Assembly: GCA_944800085.1 (NCBI GenBank)
Contig: CALYLO010000003.1
Location: 248,001-312,000 of the forward strand
DNA from: Paenibacillus melissococcoides
Lineage (GTDB): Bacteria > Bacillota > Bacilli > Paenibacillales > Paenibacillaceae
Reading direction: 5' to 3'
Length of the DNA stretch: 64,000 nucleotides
Under the pieces are notes generated by a model. That model saw only the letters and a list, made by a program, of their open reading frames with translations. It was not told the origin of the DNA and did not search any database. A program made the translations under genes and the position numbers. This document shows, piece after piece, positions 43,669-52,104 of this stretch (its first letter is position 1; every line of letters starts with the position of its first letter).

Positions 43669-44967
43669 TTATCGGAACGCCGGGAGCCAGCTGCCATGCG
43701 CTTCAATCATATCGTCGCACAGCGATACGATATCGTCGAGGCTGAGCTCGGCGGATGTATGCGGATCAAGCATCGCCGCATGGTAGATATGCTCTTTTTT
43801 GCCGGTGATGGCCGCTTCGATCGTCAGGAGCTGCGTGTTGATATTGGTCCGGTTCAGCGCGGCCAACTGCGGCGGCAGATTGCCGACATAGGTTGGCGTC
43901 ACGCCGCTGCGGTCGACGAGACATGGCACCTCGACGCAGGCTTCCGCCGGAAGATTCGGAATCAGCCCCGTATTCATGACGTTGCCGCCAAGCTTGAACG
44001 GCACCCCCGTCTCCATTGCCTCGAAAATATAGGAAGCATACTCATGCGAGCGGGAATGCTCCAGCCGGCTATCGTTCACCAGCTTCTCGCGCATCTCCTT
44101 CCAAGAGGCGATCTGATTCACGCAGCGGCGCGGATATTCATCCAGCGGAATGTTCAGCTCGTCGATCAATTCCGGATAGGCCCGCTTGATGAAATAAGGA
44201 TGATACTCGGCATTATGCTCGGACGACTCGGTGACATAATAGCCGAATTTGAACATCAGCTCGTAGCGCACCATATCATAGTGCTTCTCCTTCTGCTTCT
44301 CCGCCGCCCGGCGCTTAATCTCCGGATAGAGATCTTGACCGTCCTTCGTCACTTCGAGCAGCCAGGCCATATGGTTGATGCCAGCGATTTTCGTCTGCAC
44401 GCCCGTAGAATCCATGCCGAGATGGTCGAACAGCCAAGGCATGCATACCTGCACGCTGTGGCACAATCCGACTGTCTTCACGCCGCCATGCGTAATCATG
44501 ACGTTGGTCAATACCGCCATCGGATTCGTATAATTGAGGAACCACGCATCCGGGCAGACCTCCTGGATATCTCTCGCGAAGTCGAGCATGACCGGGATGG
44601 TGCGCAGATTGCGGAAAATTCCGCCGATGCCGACCGTATCGGCAATCGTTTGGCGCAAGCCGTATTTTTTCGGAATCTCGAAATCGGTAATCGTGCACGG
44701 ATCATACCCGCCGACTTGAATCGCGTTGACGATATACTTGGCGCCGCGCAGCGCCTCCTTGCGGTCGTGGTAAGCGACGACCCGGCACTTGCTGCCGGTC
44801 GATGCGACCAGATTATTCAACATCCGCTCGGAATCGCGGAGGCGCTCGTGATCGATGTCGAACAGCGCCAGCTCGAACGATTGCAGCGCAGGCGTCAGCA
44901 TGCAGTCGCCCAACACATTTTTGGCGAACACCGTGCTTCCGGCACCGAGAAACGTAATTTTACCCAT
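43669..44967 (-). CDS. melA: Alpha-galactosidase, glycoside hydrolase family 4
   Basis: 432 residues from ATG 44967 (AAAGGATGATC). GH4 enzymes use NAD and Mn in a redox-assisted hydrolysis. The NAD fold starts ITFLGAGSTVFAKNVLGD; the Mn site includes Cys and His of GLCHSVQ, which marks the MelA/galacturonidase branch rather than phospho-glucosidases, and HAEYHPYF-type His (AEYHPYFIKR). Asn-rich NYTNPM and GINHMAW complete the active site. It would cleave melibiose/raffinose-type galactosides in the cytoplasm; alpha-galacturonidase is the alternative. Divergent from an AraC regulator that is likely its activator. Confidence 0.9.
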   Translation of the reverse strand: MGKITFLGAGSTVFAKNVLGDCMLTPALQSFELALFDIDHERLRDSERMLNNLVASTGSKCRVVAYHDRKEALRGAKYIVNAIQVGGYDPCTITDFEIPKKYGLRQTIADTVGIGGIFRNLRTIPVMLDFARDIQEVCPDAWFLNYTNPMAVLTNVMITHGGVKTVGLCHSVQVCMPWLFDHLGMDSTGVQTKIAGINHMAWLLEVTKDGQDLYPEIKRRAAEKQKEKHYDMVRYELMFKFGYYVTESSEHNAEYHPYFIKRAYPELIDELNIPLDEYPRRCVNQIASWKEMREKLVNDSRLEHSRSHEYASYIFEAMETGVPFKLGGNVMNTGLIPNLPAEACVEVPCLVDRSGVTPTYVGNLPPQLAALNRTNINTQLLTIEAAITGKKEHIYHAAMLDPHTSAELSLDDIVSLCDDMIEAHGSWLPAFR

Positions 44968-45141
44968 AGCAAGATCATCCTTTCGACGGACAGGAATAAA
45001 ATCGCAAAAAATATTTTGCATGGTCTGATGCAACTTGCACGCAGATGCGTTACAATCAATGTATCTGATTTGACAAGAGAAGAGTATGGTTATTTTGGTC
45101 GACAGTATGGAATATTGTATCCTGATGAGGAGGATATGCCG

Positions 45142-46014
45142 ATGGCGGAGACAGCGCATATCGCGATTAACGAGTACCCGTCCCGCGGGGAATTGACGAT
45201 TCTTTTCAGCGGTCAGGCGAAGACCGAACCCCAACACCGCATCGGGCCCACGGTGCATGATTATTATTTGGTGCACAGCATTTTGTCCGGCAAGGGCACC
45301 TTCGTCATTCGCGGGCAGGAGTACCAGCTTCGCAGCGGCGACAGCTTCTTTATATTCCCGGGGGAAATGGTGCGCTATGAATCCGACGGCGAGGAGCCGT
45401 GGCAGTATAGCTGGGTCGGATTCCGCGGACAAGACGCCGACCGGATACTGGCCGAGATCGGGGTCGGGCCGCATGTGCCCGTCTTGCAGGGCTACCGCCA
45501 CCATCGATTGAACGCGCTGCTTCGCAATGTAACGAAAGCGCTTCACCGCGGCGGCCATGCGGGGGATATGGAGGCGGAGGGTTATTTTCGGCTGATCCTG
45601 TCTGAATATGCGCGGGCCGCAGGCGCAGCGCTGCGCTCGGGGAAGGAAGACACCCGAACCGATATCGAGCGGCAGGTGGAACAGGCGGCCAGATGGCTGA
45701 CGCTGCAGCATGACAAATCGATCTCGATCGACGAGCTGGCGCAGAAGCTCGGCTACCACCGGACCTATTTATCGAAAATGTTCCGCAAGCAGATGGGGGA
45801 ATCCCCGATGCAATTTCTGCTGCGCATCCGGATGGAGCGGGCGCGGACGCTGCTGCTGACGACGAAGCTGACGATGGAGCAGATAGCCGCTTCCGTCGGC
45901 TATGAGGATGCATTGTATTTTTCGAAGCTGTATAAAAAATGGTATAAGCGCTCCCCAACCGCCCACCGTGCGGAAATGCAGAGGAACCAGGTCACCGAAT
46001 GCGCTTATCGGTAA
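45142..46014 (+). CDS. AraC-family regulator with cupin sensor, divergent from melA
   Basis: 290 residues from ATG 45142, selected because GATGAGGAGG lies eight bases before it; an upstream frame continues but has no ribosome site. The N-terminal cupin (10-150) shows HDYYLVHSILSGKGTFVIRG and SGDSFFIFPGEMVRYE, typical of sugar-binding MsmR/RafR regulators. The C-terminal 100 residues have two helix-turn-helices (ISIDELAQKLGYHRTYLSKMFRK; MEQIAASVGYEDALYFSKLYKKWYKRSP). It most likely senses an alpha-galactoside and controls melA across the 174-bp intergenic region. Confidence 0.9.
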   Translation: MAETAHIAINEYPSRGELTILFSGQAKTEPQHRIGPTVHDYYLVHSILSGKGTFVIRGQEYQLRSGDSFFIFPGEMVRYESDGEEPWQYSWVGFRGQDADRILAEIGVGPHVPVLQGYRHHRLNALLRNVTKALHRGGHAGDMEAEGYFRLILSEYARAAGAALRSGKEDTRTDIERQVEQAARWLTLQHDKSISIDELAQKLGYHRTYLSKMFRKQMGESPMQFLLRIRMERARTLLLTTKLTMEQIAASVGYEDALYFSKLYKKWYKRSPTAHRAEMQRNQVTECAYR

Positions 46015-46127
46015 AGAGCATGCTCCGCACAGCTTAACCGGAGTTACCGGTGCCAAGGCGGCGATGGGGCGGGACCCCTTTAAGGTTCAAGGCGATACCG
46101 CCGATGGCCGGATACCGCAATGACAAA

Positions 46128-46159
46128 AAGGATAGTGCTTGTACTTGAGCACTATCCTT
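46128..46159 (-). terminator. Rho-independent terminator of the second toxin/immunity pair
   Basis: AAGGATAGTGCT (46128-46139) pairs with AGCACTATCCTT (46148-46159); on the minus strand it is followed by TTTTTGTC. It lies 15 bp past the stop of the putative immunity gene. Confidence 0.88.
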
Positions 46160-46173
46160 GCCACCCCATAATT

Positions 46174-46662
46174 CTACAAATAGCCGCGCAACTGGAGCAA
46201 TTGAAGATATTTCACATAATAACTGTTGTCGAGTGAGCAATTTTCAGGGGAAATCCCGAGCATAATGGTAAGATCTTGAACCAAGGCGGTACAAATGCCT
46301 TGCACTTTGTAATTGCTCATCGTCTTGCCATCATCGCTTATCAGAATGACGCGGAGTAATTTACCGGAATTGATTTTACTCCATTCGGTCTCTAGTGAGT
46401 TTGACGATCTGCCATCTGTATATTCTTCATGCAACTTTTTATCTGCATTACTACATACACGCTGTAAAATCTTTTCGTCCTCAATCTTGAAACACTTGAC
46501 TATCTTGTTGTAAGTCTCCTTCATCTCATAGTGTAAGTCAGTCAATGATGATTTAGGAATTTCCTCGGCCAAATACTTCACTTTTAGCATTTTTTCAACT
46601 TCATGAATTGTGTTTTTAAATGGAAGCCGGCGTGCAATGAATTTCCTGTGAAGTTCCTCCAC
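46174..46662 (-). CDS. Putative immunity protein next to a SAR2788-like toxin
   Basis: 162 residues from GTG 46662, with GCGGAGGTGCAGTCAA upstream; a longer frame would overlap the toxin gene and lacks a site. The protein is soluble, Lys/Glu-rich and helical (TIHEVEKMLKVKYLAEEIPK; MKETYNKIVKCFKIEDEKILQRV), with an alpha/beta end LLRVILISDDGKTMSNYKV. AT-rich codon use matches the toxin gene and differs from neighbours. Position downstream of a secreted toxin candidate and lack of a signal peptide suggest immunity. No named family recognised. Confidence 0.6.
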   Translation of the reverse strand: MEELHRKFIARRLPFKNTIHEVEKMLKVKYLAEEIPKSSLTDLHYEMKETYNKIVKCFKIEDEKILQRVCSNADKKLHEEYTDGRSSNSLETEWSKINSGKLLRVILISDDGKTMSNYKVQGICTALVQDLTIMLGISPENCSLDNSYYVKYLQLLQLRGYL

Positions 46663-46682
46663 TTGACTGCACCTCCGCTTGT

Positions 46683-47516
46683 TTAAAAGAAAGAGTGTCC
46701 GCCAACGCGATTCCAAGTGTGATAATGATAATAGAAACCGAACCCTAAGCCAGGACCTTCGATCTCCGGTCCTACAGGCTCTTTTCCTCCTCCTGCTTTC
46801 TTAGCTACAAGAGCAGCCTTGGACATAGTTCTTGACCAAACATCATTTCCTGAGACATCCTTGTCACCGTTAAAAGATACGAGTCTTGCAACAGCGACAC
46901 TTTCTGAAATAGCTGGCCCAATCCATACGTCTCCTTGCATTATTTTAGCATAATAGTGATCATATCTGTTATTATTCCTAAGAGTTTCCACAACAGAGTC
47001 TGTTTTAGCAAATTCGATCTCATTTATAGCTACTACGGCTGCCGTTAAAAGTAAAGCTTCGATCAATTTTGTTCCTATTACTTCTACAAGAGGAACAACC
47101 CACACAAATCTTGGAGTTATTTCGTCGGGGTTCAACGTAGTTTCTTGTCCTGTTTCAAGATCTTGAAATGTTATATGAGCTCCAGAATCAGTAAAATCAT
47201 TCAAGCTAAGAGAATAGTGTTTTATTTCCTCGTGGCTTGAAGTGTTTATGAAAAAAAGATTTGGATTGACTTTACTCGCTTTATATGTAGTCAAAGATAG
47301 CTCTTTTGTTGATTTGTCTTGTACCAAGATTCCAACTAAACCGTCAACTTCTGTCTTTAATCTGATCTCGTTCTCATTGTTTACGAGAACTTCTACTCCA
47401 TCAAGTTTCTTGAGGCCGTCTGCCTGAATGAGAGAAAGATTAACAGGACTTATGAAAATCAATACAAACGTCAAGAATAGAACAATAAGCTTGCTTGAAT
47501 TACTTTTAAATAGCAT
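46683..47516 (-). CDS. Secreted SAR2788-like putative toxin
   Basis: 277 residues from ATG 47516 (AAATAAGGAGGACTG). A signal peptide (KLIVLFLTFVLIFISPVNLSLIQA) is followed by a beta-rich N-domain with NNENEIRLKTEVDGLVGILV and ITFQDLETGQETTLNPDEITP, the pattern I associate with SAR2788-family putative toxins, then a hydrophobic helix (VIGTKLIEALLLTAAVVAI) and a C-terminal domain ending FYYHYHTWNRVGGHSFF. The last 70 residues, with clustered His, Tyr and Gly, are the likely toxic tip. Strongly AT-rich compared with the flanks, consistent with horizontal gain. Family call is moderate. Confidence 0.6.
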   Translation of the reverse strand: MLFKSNSSKLIVLFLTFVLIFISPVNLSLIQADGLKKLDGVEVLVNNENEIRLKTEVDGLVGILVQDKSTKELSLTTYKASKVNPNLFFINTSSHEEIKHYSLSLNDFTDSGAHITFQDLETGQETTLNPDEITPRFVWVVPLVEVIGTKLIEALLLTAAVVAINEIEFAKTDSVVETLRNNNRYDHYYAKIMQGDVWIGPAISESVAVARLVSFNGDKDVSGNDVWSRTMSKAALVAKKAGGGKEPVGPEIEGPGLGFGFYYHYHTWNRVGGHSFF

Positions 47517-47537
47517 TTTCAGTCCTCCTTATTTAAA

Positions 47538-47558
47538 TTAAAATCGAATATCTTTCAA
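47538..47558 (-). CDS. Six-codon micro-ORF with strong ribosome site upstream of the toxin gene
   Basis: On the minus strand AAGGAGGTAA is followed by TTG and a six-codon frame (MKDIRF) ending at TAA, 22 bp before the toxin ATG. It may be a leader peptide tuning toxin translation, or just an accidental site. Confidence 0.25.
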   Translation of the reverse strand: MKDIRF

Positions 47559-47957
47559 TTACCTCCTTAATTGTTTTATTTTAATTATACACAATATATT
47601 TTTTAAATAAAGAAAAATATTTACATAATTGTTTTTGGTGGGCCTTGTTGGATGGATATTGTATTAAAGGTAGTCACTGATAATCTCTTCTTGAGGGAAC
47701 TTTTGATAATAAGTTTCCGTTCTTTTTTCATTTTGTCCTGAACGGTTTCTTCCGATGATGTTTGGTGGTATACGGCTTTTCTGATTTTTAGACGCGAAAG
47801 GACGACCGCGTTTGGATGGATGAAGCATGCAGGCGAGCACGGAAGCTCAGCTAAGGAGTAACATCGGGTGTCTGGGAACTATAACGGTGAACATCTATAT
47901 TCATTTGGTCAGGCAGGTTATTATTCTATCGGAAAGCCATAGAAATGAATCTTAAAG
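47559..47957. other. AT-rich intergenic region upstream of the toxin gene
   Basis: About 400 bp. A minus-strand TATAAT (47584-47589) may be the toxin promoter's -10. On the plus strand a 24-codon tail (SGNYNGEHLYSFGQAGYYS then IGKP) ends at 47942; it looks like the end of a lost gene but cannot be assigned. The right end is the terminator of the GH88 operon. Confidence 0.4.
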
Positions 47958-48003
47958 CTCCTGCCCCGGATACAAGACGATTTTTGAAACACTGGGGCAG
48001 GAG
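47958..48003 (-). terminator. Terminator of the kdu/GH88 operon
   Basis: CTCCTGCCCC (47958-47967) pairs with GGGGCAGGAG (47994-48003), 26-base loop; CTTTAAGATTC follows on the minus strand. Confidence 0.65.
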
Positions 48004-48019
48004 TAATCATATAATCCCG

Positions 48020-49159
48020 TCAGGCGCGGTTATACCAGTAACCGGGCACGCCTCGTTCGAGGCGCATCAAGGCCTCCAAGTAATAATAGTCGCCCCAGAT
48101 GACATAGTCGTCCGGGCTGTGGCCGAGCCGCACGGCATAGGAGCCGCGCCGCAGCAAGCCGTCCTCTTCCGGGAGCTGCATCGTCGAGTAGCGGCGGACG
48201 AGCGCTTCCATCATCTTCTCCATGCCGCTCGTCAGCCAACCGCGCTCCGGATGATCGGCCGGCAGATGCGCCAGCAGCTCCTGCAGCCCGGCGGCGGTAA
48301 TCGCGGAGGCGGAGCTGTCCCTCGGGGTCGAGTCTTCGGCGGCCACATCGAAATCCCAGTAGACGACGTGATCCTCCGGCAGCCGTTCCAGGAAGTAGCG
48401 GGCCATGGGCCGGGACGTCTCCAGGAAATGATCGTCGCGCGTGTAACGGTAGGCGAGGGCGAACCCGTATATGCCCCAGGCCTGGCCGCGCGTCCAGGTC
48501 GATCCGTTCGTATACCCTTGATGCGTCGACCCGCCAATCGGCTGGCCGCTTTCGGGCTCGAAATGAAACGTATGGTACGAGGAATCATCGCCGCGCACGA
48601 GATAGCGTCTGCTCAGCTCGGCATGAATGCGCGCTACTTCGGCATAACGGTTGTCTCCGGTCATTTCCGTCGCCCAGAACAGCAGCGGCAGGTTCATCAG
48701 GCAGTCGATGATGATGCGGCCGCCGTTCTTCGGATCGCCCTTCGGGCCCCACGCCTGAATATAGCGTCCCTTTTCTCTCCAGCGGTTCATGAGCTTATCC
48801 GCCGCGCGGATCGTCAAGTCGCGCGCCGCCGAATCCTGCTCGATAATCCACTGCGCCTTGGAAGAGAGCGAATACAGAAAGCCGATATCGTGATGATCAA
48901 GCGCGATATCCCTCCGCAGCCGCTCATCGAAGCTTCGCACCGTTCGGCGGGCCGCCTCGGCGAAGGCTTCCTCTTTCGTATACTCATAGCAAAGCCATAA
49001 GATACCGCTCCAGAAGCCGTCGGTCCAGTCCGTATTGTCGTTCAGAAGATATGCCCCGCCATCCCGGCCGACATGGGGAAACCGATCCCCGAAGCGCTCA
49101 ATGTTGGCTCTCGTCTTCGATACCGCGTCTTCAATGGCTTGCGCCCATAGCGTTTTCAT
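48020..49159 (-). CDS. GH88 unsaturated glucuronyl hydrolase
   Basis: 379 residues, alpha6/alpha6-barrel without signal peptide. It removes the unsaturated uronic acid from disaccharides left by hyaluronate or chondroitin lyases. Conserved features: DWTDGFWSGILWLCYEYT, DHHDIGFLYS with Asp88, GGRIIIDCLMNLPLL with Asp152 (the two Asp residues that are catalytic in the studied Bacillus UGL are in these motifs), THQGYTNGSTWTRGQAWGIYGFALAYRYT, YWDFDVAAEDSTPRDSSASAI and DDYVIWGDYYYLEALMRL. ATG 49159. It is the last gene of the kduI-deoR-kduD operon, which processes the released keto-uronate. YteR-type GH105 is less likely. Confidence 0.88.
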   Translation of the reverse strand: MKTLWAQAIEDAVSKTRANIERFGDRFPHVGRDGGAYLLNDNTDWTDGFWSGILWLCYEYTKEEAFAEAARRTVRSFDERLRRDIALDHHDIGFLYSLSSKAQWIIEQDSAARDLTIRAADKLMNRWREKGRYIQAWGPKGDPKNGGRIIIDCLMNLPLLFWATEMTGDNRYAEVARIHAELSRRYLVRGDDSSYHTFHFEPESGQPIGGSTHQGYTNGSTWTRGQAWGIYGFALAYRYTRDDHFLETSRPMARYFLERLPEDHVVYWDFDVAAEDSTPRDSSASAITAAGLQELLAHLPADHPERGWLTSGMEKMMEALVRRYSTMQLPEEDGLLRRGSYAVRLGHSPDDYVIWGDYYYLEALMRLERGVPGYWYNRA

Positions 49160-49221
49160 CGTTCACAGCCCCTTTCCCGTATTGGAACGTGATCACAAGC
49201 GGGCTTTTTGAACAACCTCTA

Positions 49222-49980
49222 TTAGCGGTTCATCCAGCCGCCGTCCACGCACAAAATATGACCATTCACGTAATCCGAGGCGGAAGAGGCGAGGAACACG
49301 GCAGGACCGGCCAAGTCCTCCGGCGTCCCCCAGCGCCCCGCCGGAATCCGGCCCAGAATCTCCGCGCTGCGCTTCTCGTCGTCGCGGAGCTGCTGCGTGT
49401 TGTCGGTCGCCATATAACCTGGCGCGATCGCGTTGACATTGACGCCGTGCTTCGCCCATTCATTCGCGAGCGCCTTCGTGATGCCGGCGACCCCATGCTT
49501 CGCTGCGGTATAGCCGGGCACATTGATGCCGCCCTGGAAGGAGAGCATCGAGGCGATATTGATGATTTTGCCGGATCCGCGCTGAATCATCCGCTTGCCG
49601 AAGGACTGGCACAAGTAGAAGACGGCATGCAGATTCAATTGCAGCACCTCATGCCAGTCCGGCAAAGGATGGTCCGCCGCGGGCGTACGGCGGATGATGC
49701 CGGAATTGTTCACCAAGATATCAACCTGGCCTCCGGCGGCTTCCAGGGATTGCCCGACAACGCTTTCAATTCCGTCCAAATCTTTCAGATCGGCCCGGAT
49801 AAAGTCAGCCTTGATGCCGAGAGCCTGCAGCTTCTGCAGCGACTCCTGGTGAACGTTGTGAGAGACGAGAATCAGGTCGGCCCCTGCCCGGGCCAGACCC
49901 TCGGCGATGCCGTAGCCGAGACCGACGCCCCCGCCCGTCACGACGGCGGTGCGGCCCCGCAAATCGAAGATGGATTGCAT
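49222..49980 (-). CDS. kduD: 2-dehydro-3-deoxy-D-gluconate 5-dehydrogenase KduD
   Basis: 252-residue short-chain dehydrogenase. It shows the NAD motif TGGGVGLGYG at 16-25, VDILVNNSGIIRR, catalytic Ser in NIASMLSFQGG, Tyr and Lys in YTAAKHG, and the family-specific end FLASSASDYVNGHILCVDGGWMNR. KduD reduces 2,5-diketo-3-deoxygluconate, or 3-deoxy-hexulosonate, to KDG in uronate breakdown. GGAGGAAGG precedes ATG 49980. It is 62 bp before the GH88 gene and follows the regulator, consistent with one operon together with kduI. Confidence 0.92.
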   Translation of the reverse strand: MQSIFDLRGRTAVVTGGGVGLGYGIAEGLARAGADLILVSHNVHQESLQKLQALGIKADFIRADLKDLDGIESVVGQSLEAAGGQVDILVNNSGIIRRTPAADHPLPDWHEVLQLNLHAVFYLCQSFGKRMIQRGSGKIINIASMLSFQGGINVPGYTAAKHGVAGITKALANEWAKHGVNVNAIAPGYMATDNTQQLRDDEKRSAEILGRIPAGRWGTPEDLAGPAVFLASSASDYVNGHILCVDGGWMNR

Positions 49981-50045
49981 AACCCTTCCTCCTTGGTAGC
50001 TATCATATTCGATGGTTGAATAGAGGGCAGATCCCGGACGCCGGC

Positions 50046-50798
50046 TTACAAGATGGCCGGGACTCCTGCCGCGATATAAGTCGATCTCGCTTCCTCGCTC
50101 AAGCCGCTGTCGGTGATGACGGCGGTCATCTCGGACAAGGAGGCGAAGGTCAACAGCGCCGATTTGCCGAACTTGGTATGGTCGACGACTCCGTAGGAAT
50201 GCTTGGCCGTCTCTATCCAGGCGCGCTTCAGATCATACAGCTCGCTCGTATAGATCGTCAGGCCGTTCTCGGTATGAATTCCGGTGGAAGAGACGAACGC
50301 CTTCTGGATATTGAGCTTGCGCACGAGCTGCACCGCCTCGCTGCTGACGAGCAGATTGCGGTTGCGGTACCCGCCGGGAACGACGAGGCGGATGTGCGGC
50401 TTCCGTATCAGCTCGGCGATGATGAACAGGTCGTTGGTTACGACCGTCAACGACTCATGATCCAGACGCTTCGCCATTTCCAGCGTCGTGCTTCCGCCAT
50501 CAAGCGCAATGATGTCGTCAGGCTCGATGAGGCGTACGGCTTTCTCCGCGATCTCGGCTTTCTCGTTCAGGTTCCGGCTGTTCGGCGCCTGCACGGGGAG
50601 CATTCCGAGATCGGACATATTTTTCAACACGGCGCCGCCGTGAACGCGGGTAAGCAGGCCTTGCGCTTCGAGCGCTTCCAGATCGGCGCGTATCGTCTTG
50701 CCGGTCACTTCCAGCCGCTCGCTCAGCTTGTTCACTTTGACTTCCCCCTGTTGAATGAGAAGCTCCATAATTTGTTGATGGCGTTTTACATTGGACAT
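50046..50798 (-). CDS. DeoR-family regulator of the kdu operon
   Basis: 250 residues. ATG 50798 is used because AAAGGA stands ten bases before it; TTG 50807 is too near. The N-terminal helix-turn-helix reads IMELLIQQGEVKVNKLSERLEVTGKTIRADLEALEAQGLLTRVHGGA, a classic DeoR head. The C-terminal DeoRC domain has EKAEIAEKAVRLIEPDDIIALDGGSTTLEMAKRL and VVTNDLFIIAEL, binding a sugar phosphate. Being inside the operon, it probably represses it until a KDG-type intermediate appears. Confidence 0.9.
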   Translation of the reverse strand: MSNVKRHQQIMELLIQQGEVKVNKLSERLEVTGKTIRADLEALEAQGLLTRVHGGAVLKNMSDLGMLPVQAPNSRNLNEKAEIAEKAVRLIEPDDIIALDGGSTTLEMAKRLDHESLTVVTNDLFIIAELIRKPHIRLVVPGGYRNRNLLVSSEAVQLVRKLNIQKAFVSSTGIHTENGLTIYTSELYDLKRAWIETAKHSYGVVDHTKFGKSALLTFASLSEMTAVITDSGLSEEARSTYIAAGVPAIL

Positions 50799-50826
50799 AT
50801 TGTTCAAATCCTTTACTTCAATTCCT

Positions 50827-51660
50827 CTACTTCAAATCCTTCATATCGACCATATCCATATCTTCGAAGGTCTGGTTCTCTCCGGCCATGCCCCAGATGA
50901 ACGTATAATTGCTCGTGCCGACGCCGCTATGTATCGACCAGCTAGGGGAAATAATCGCCTGCTCGTTCCGGACGACGACGTGGCGCGTCTCTTGCGGCTC
51001 GCCCATCAGATGGAAGACGACGCCGTCCTCCGGCATGTCGAAATAGAAGTAGACTTCAGAGCGGCGGTTATGGGTATGGCAAGGCATCGTATTCCACATA
51101 TTGTTCGGCTTCAGCAGCGTCATGCCCATGACGAGCTGGCAGCTTTGCACGCCGCCTTTATGGATATATTTATAAATCGTACGCTCGTTGGAGCTGGACA
51201 GACTGCCGAGATGCTGCGGCGCAGCTTTGCTGATGGCCACCTTCTCCGTCGGATACGTCTTGTGCGCCGGCGTGGAGTTGAAATAGAAGCGCGCAGGTCG
51301 GGCAGCCTCTTTGCTGGCGAACGTCACATCCTTGCTCCCCATCCCGATATAGAGACAGTCGCGCGGCTCCATCTCATAGGCGACCCCGTCCACGGTGACG
51401 ACGCCTTCTCCGCCGACATTAATAATTCCGATCTCCCGCCGTTCCAGGAAATATTCGGCGCCCATTTCTTTCGCGTCCGCTTCCAGCTTCACCGTCTTCG
51501 TCATCGGCAGGACGCCTCCGGTAATGTACCGGTCGACATGACTGTACACCATTTGAATCTCATTGTCGATAAACAGCTTCTCGATCAGAAATTCCTCGCG
51601 GAGACGGGAAGTGTCATAGCTCTTCGCGCTCTCGGGATGACAAGCGTAACGGATTTCCAT
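50827..51660 (-). CDS. kduI: 5-keto-4-deoxyuronate isomerase KduI
   Basis: 277 residues; double-cupin zinc enzyme that isomerises 4-deoxy-L-threo-5-hexosulose uronate to 2,5-diketo-3-deoxygluconate. Motifs: MEIRYACHPES, SHVDRYITGGVLPM, YFLERREIGIINVGGEG, MEPRDCLYIGMGSKDV, the zinc site MPCHTHNRRSEVYFYFD (His, His, Glu) and the fourth ligand in SWSIHSGVGTSNYTFIWGMAGEN. ATG 51660 is followed by the usual order of ordered beta strands; GGAGGAAATC precedes it. First gene of the operon on this strand; its product feeds KduD. Confidence 0.95.
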   Translation of the reverse strand: MEIRYACHPESAKSYDTSRLREEFLIEKLFIDNEIQMVYSHVDRYITGGVLPMTKTVKLEADAKEMGAEYFLERREIGIINVGGEGVVTVDGVAYEMEPRDCLYIGMGSKDVTFASKEAARPARFYFNSTPAHKTYPTEKVAISKAAPQHLGSLSSSNERTIYKYIHKGGVQSCQLVMGMTLLKPNNMWNTMPCHTHNRRSEVYFYFDMPEDGVVFHLMGEPQETRHVVVRNEQAIISPSWSIHSGVGTSNYTFIWGMAGENQTFEDMDMVDMKDLK

Positions 51661-51820
51661 GATACGATTTCCTCCTTCGGATGAGTAAATGATGAAATCT
51701 CTCGTGCATAGTATAGCTCAATGTTCATTTGTGTTCAATTAAATGTTCATATTAGTTTATTTTATAACAGATTATATGTGCGTTTTAGGAAAAAATGAAC
51801 CTTGAATAGAACGCAGGCAT

Positions 51821-51865
51821 AAAAAAACCTTTGCCCGCAGGGGATGAATCCCTTGCAGGCAAAGG
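51821..51865 (-). terminator. Strong rho-independent terminator of the small membrane protein operon
   Basis: A 15-bp stem with one bulge (51828-51843 with 51850-51865), six-base loop, then seven T on the minus strand. It insulates kduI from the operon upstream. Confidence 0.92.
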
Positions 51866-51885
51866 CATTCGGCCGATGCGGCCCG

Positions 51886-52050
51886 CTACATCAAAAAGTA
51901 TAGGGCGGCAATGATCGCGATCGATGCCGCCGTGAACCATAGGATATTGCGGATATCCCGGTTAATGACCTTTATATCGGTCTTCATTTGCGAGCCTTGC
52001 TTGCCGCTGTTCGCCGCAGGCTTGGCTTGCTCTGAACCGGTTGCCTTCAT
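51886..52050 (-). CDS. 54-residue single-pass membrane protein
   Basis: ATG 52050 with GGCGAGGAGGTGTGACAG in front; stop at 51886, terminator just after. The N-terminal half is polar (MKATGSEQAKPAANSGKQG), the C-terminal half a membrane helix (ILWFTAASIAIIAALYFL). No family recognised. It follows the 119-residue membrane protein by 54 bp and is likely co-transcribed. The strong ribosome site and terminator make it a credible gene despite its size. Confidence 0.65.
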   Translation of the reverse strand: MKATGSEQAKPAANSGKQGSQMKTDIKVINRDIRNILWFTAASIAIIAALYFLM

Positions 52051-52104
52051 CTGTCACACCTCCTCGCCGCTTAGACTGCAGGTCCGGATTCGGACGCTCG
52101 CAAT

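Noticed and set aside
43567..45141. Extension of the AraC gene upstream into the melA region
   Set aside because: The extension is antisense to melA and lacks a ribosome site, while GATGAGGAGG before ATG 45142 gives a clean start and a normal family length.
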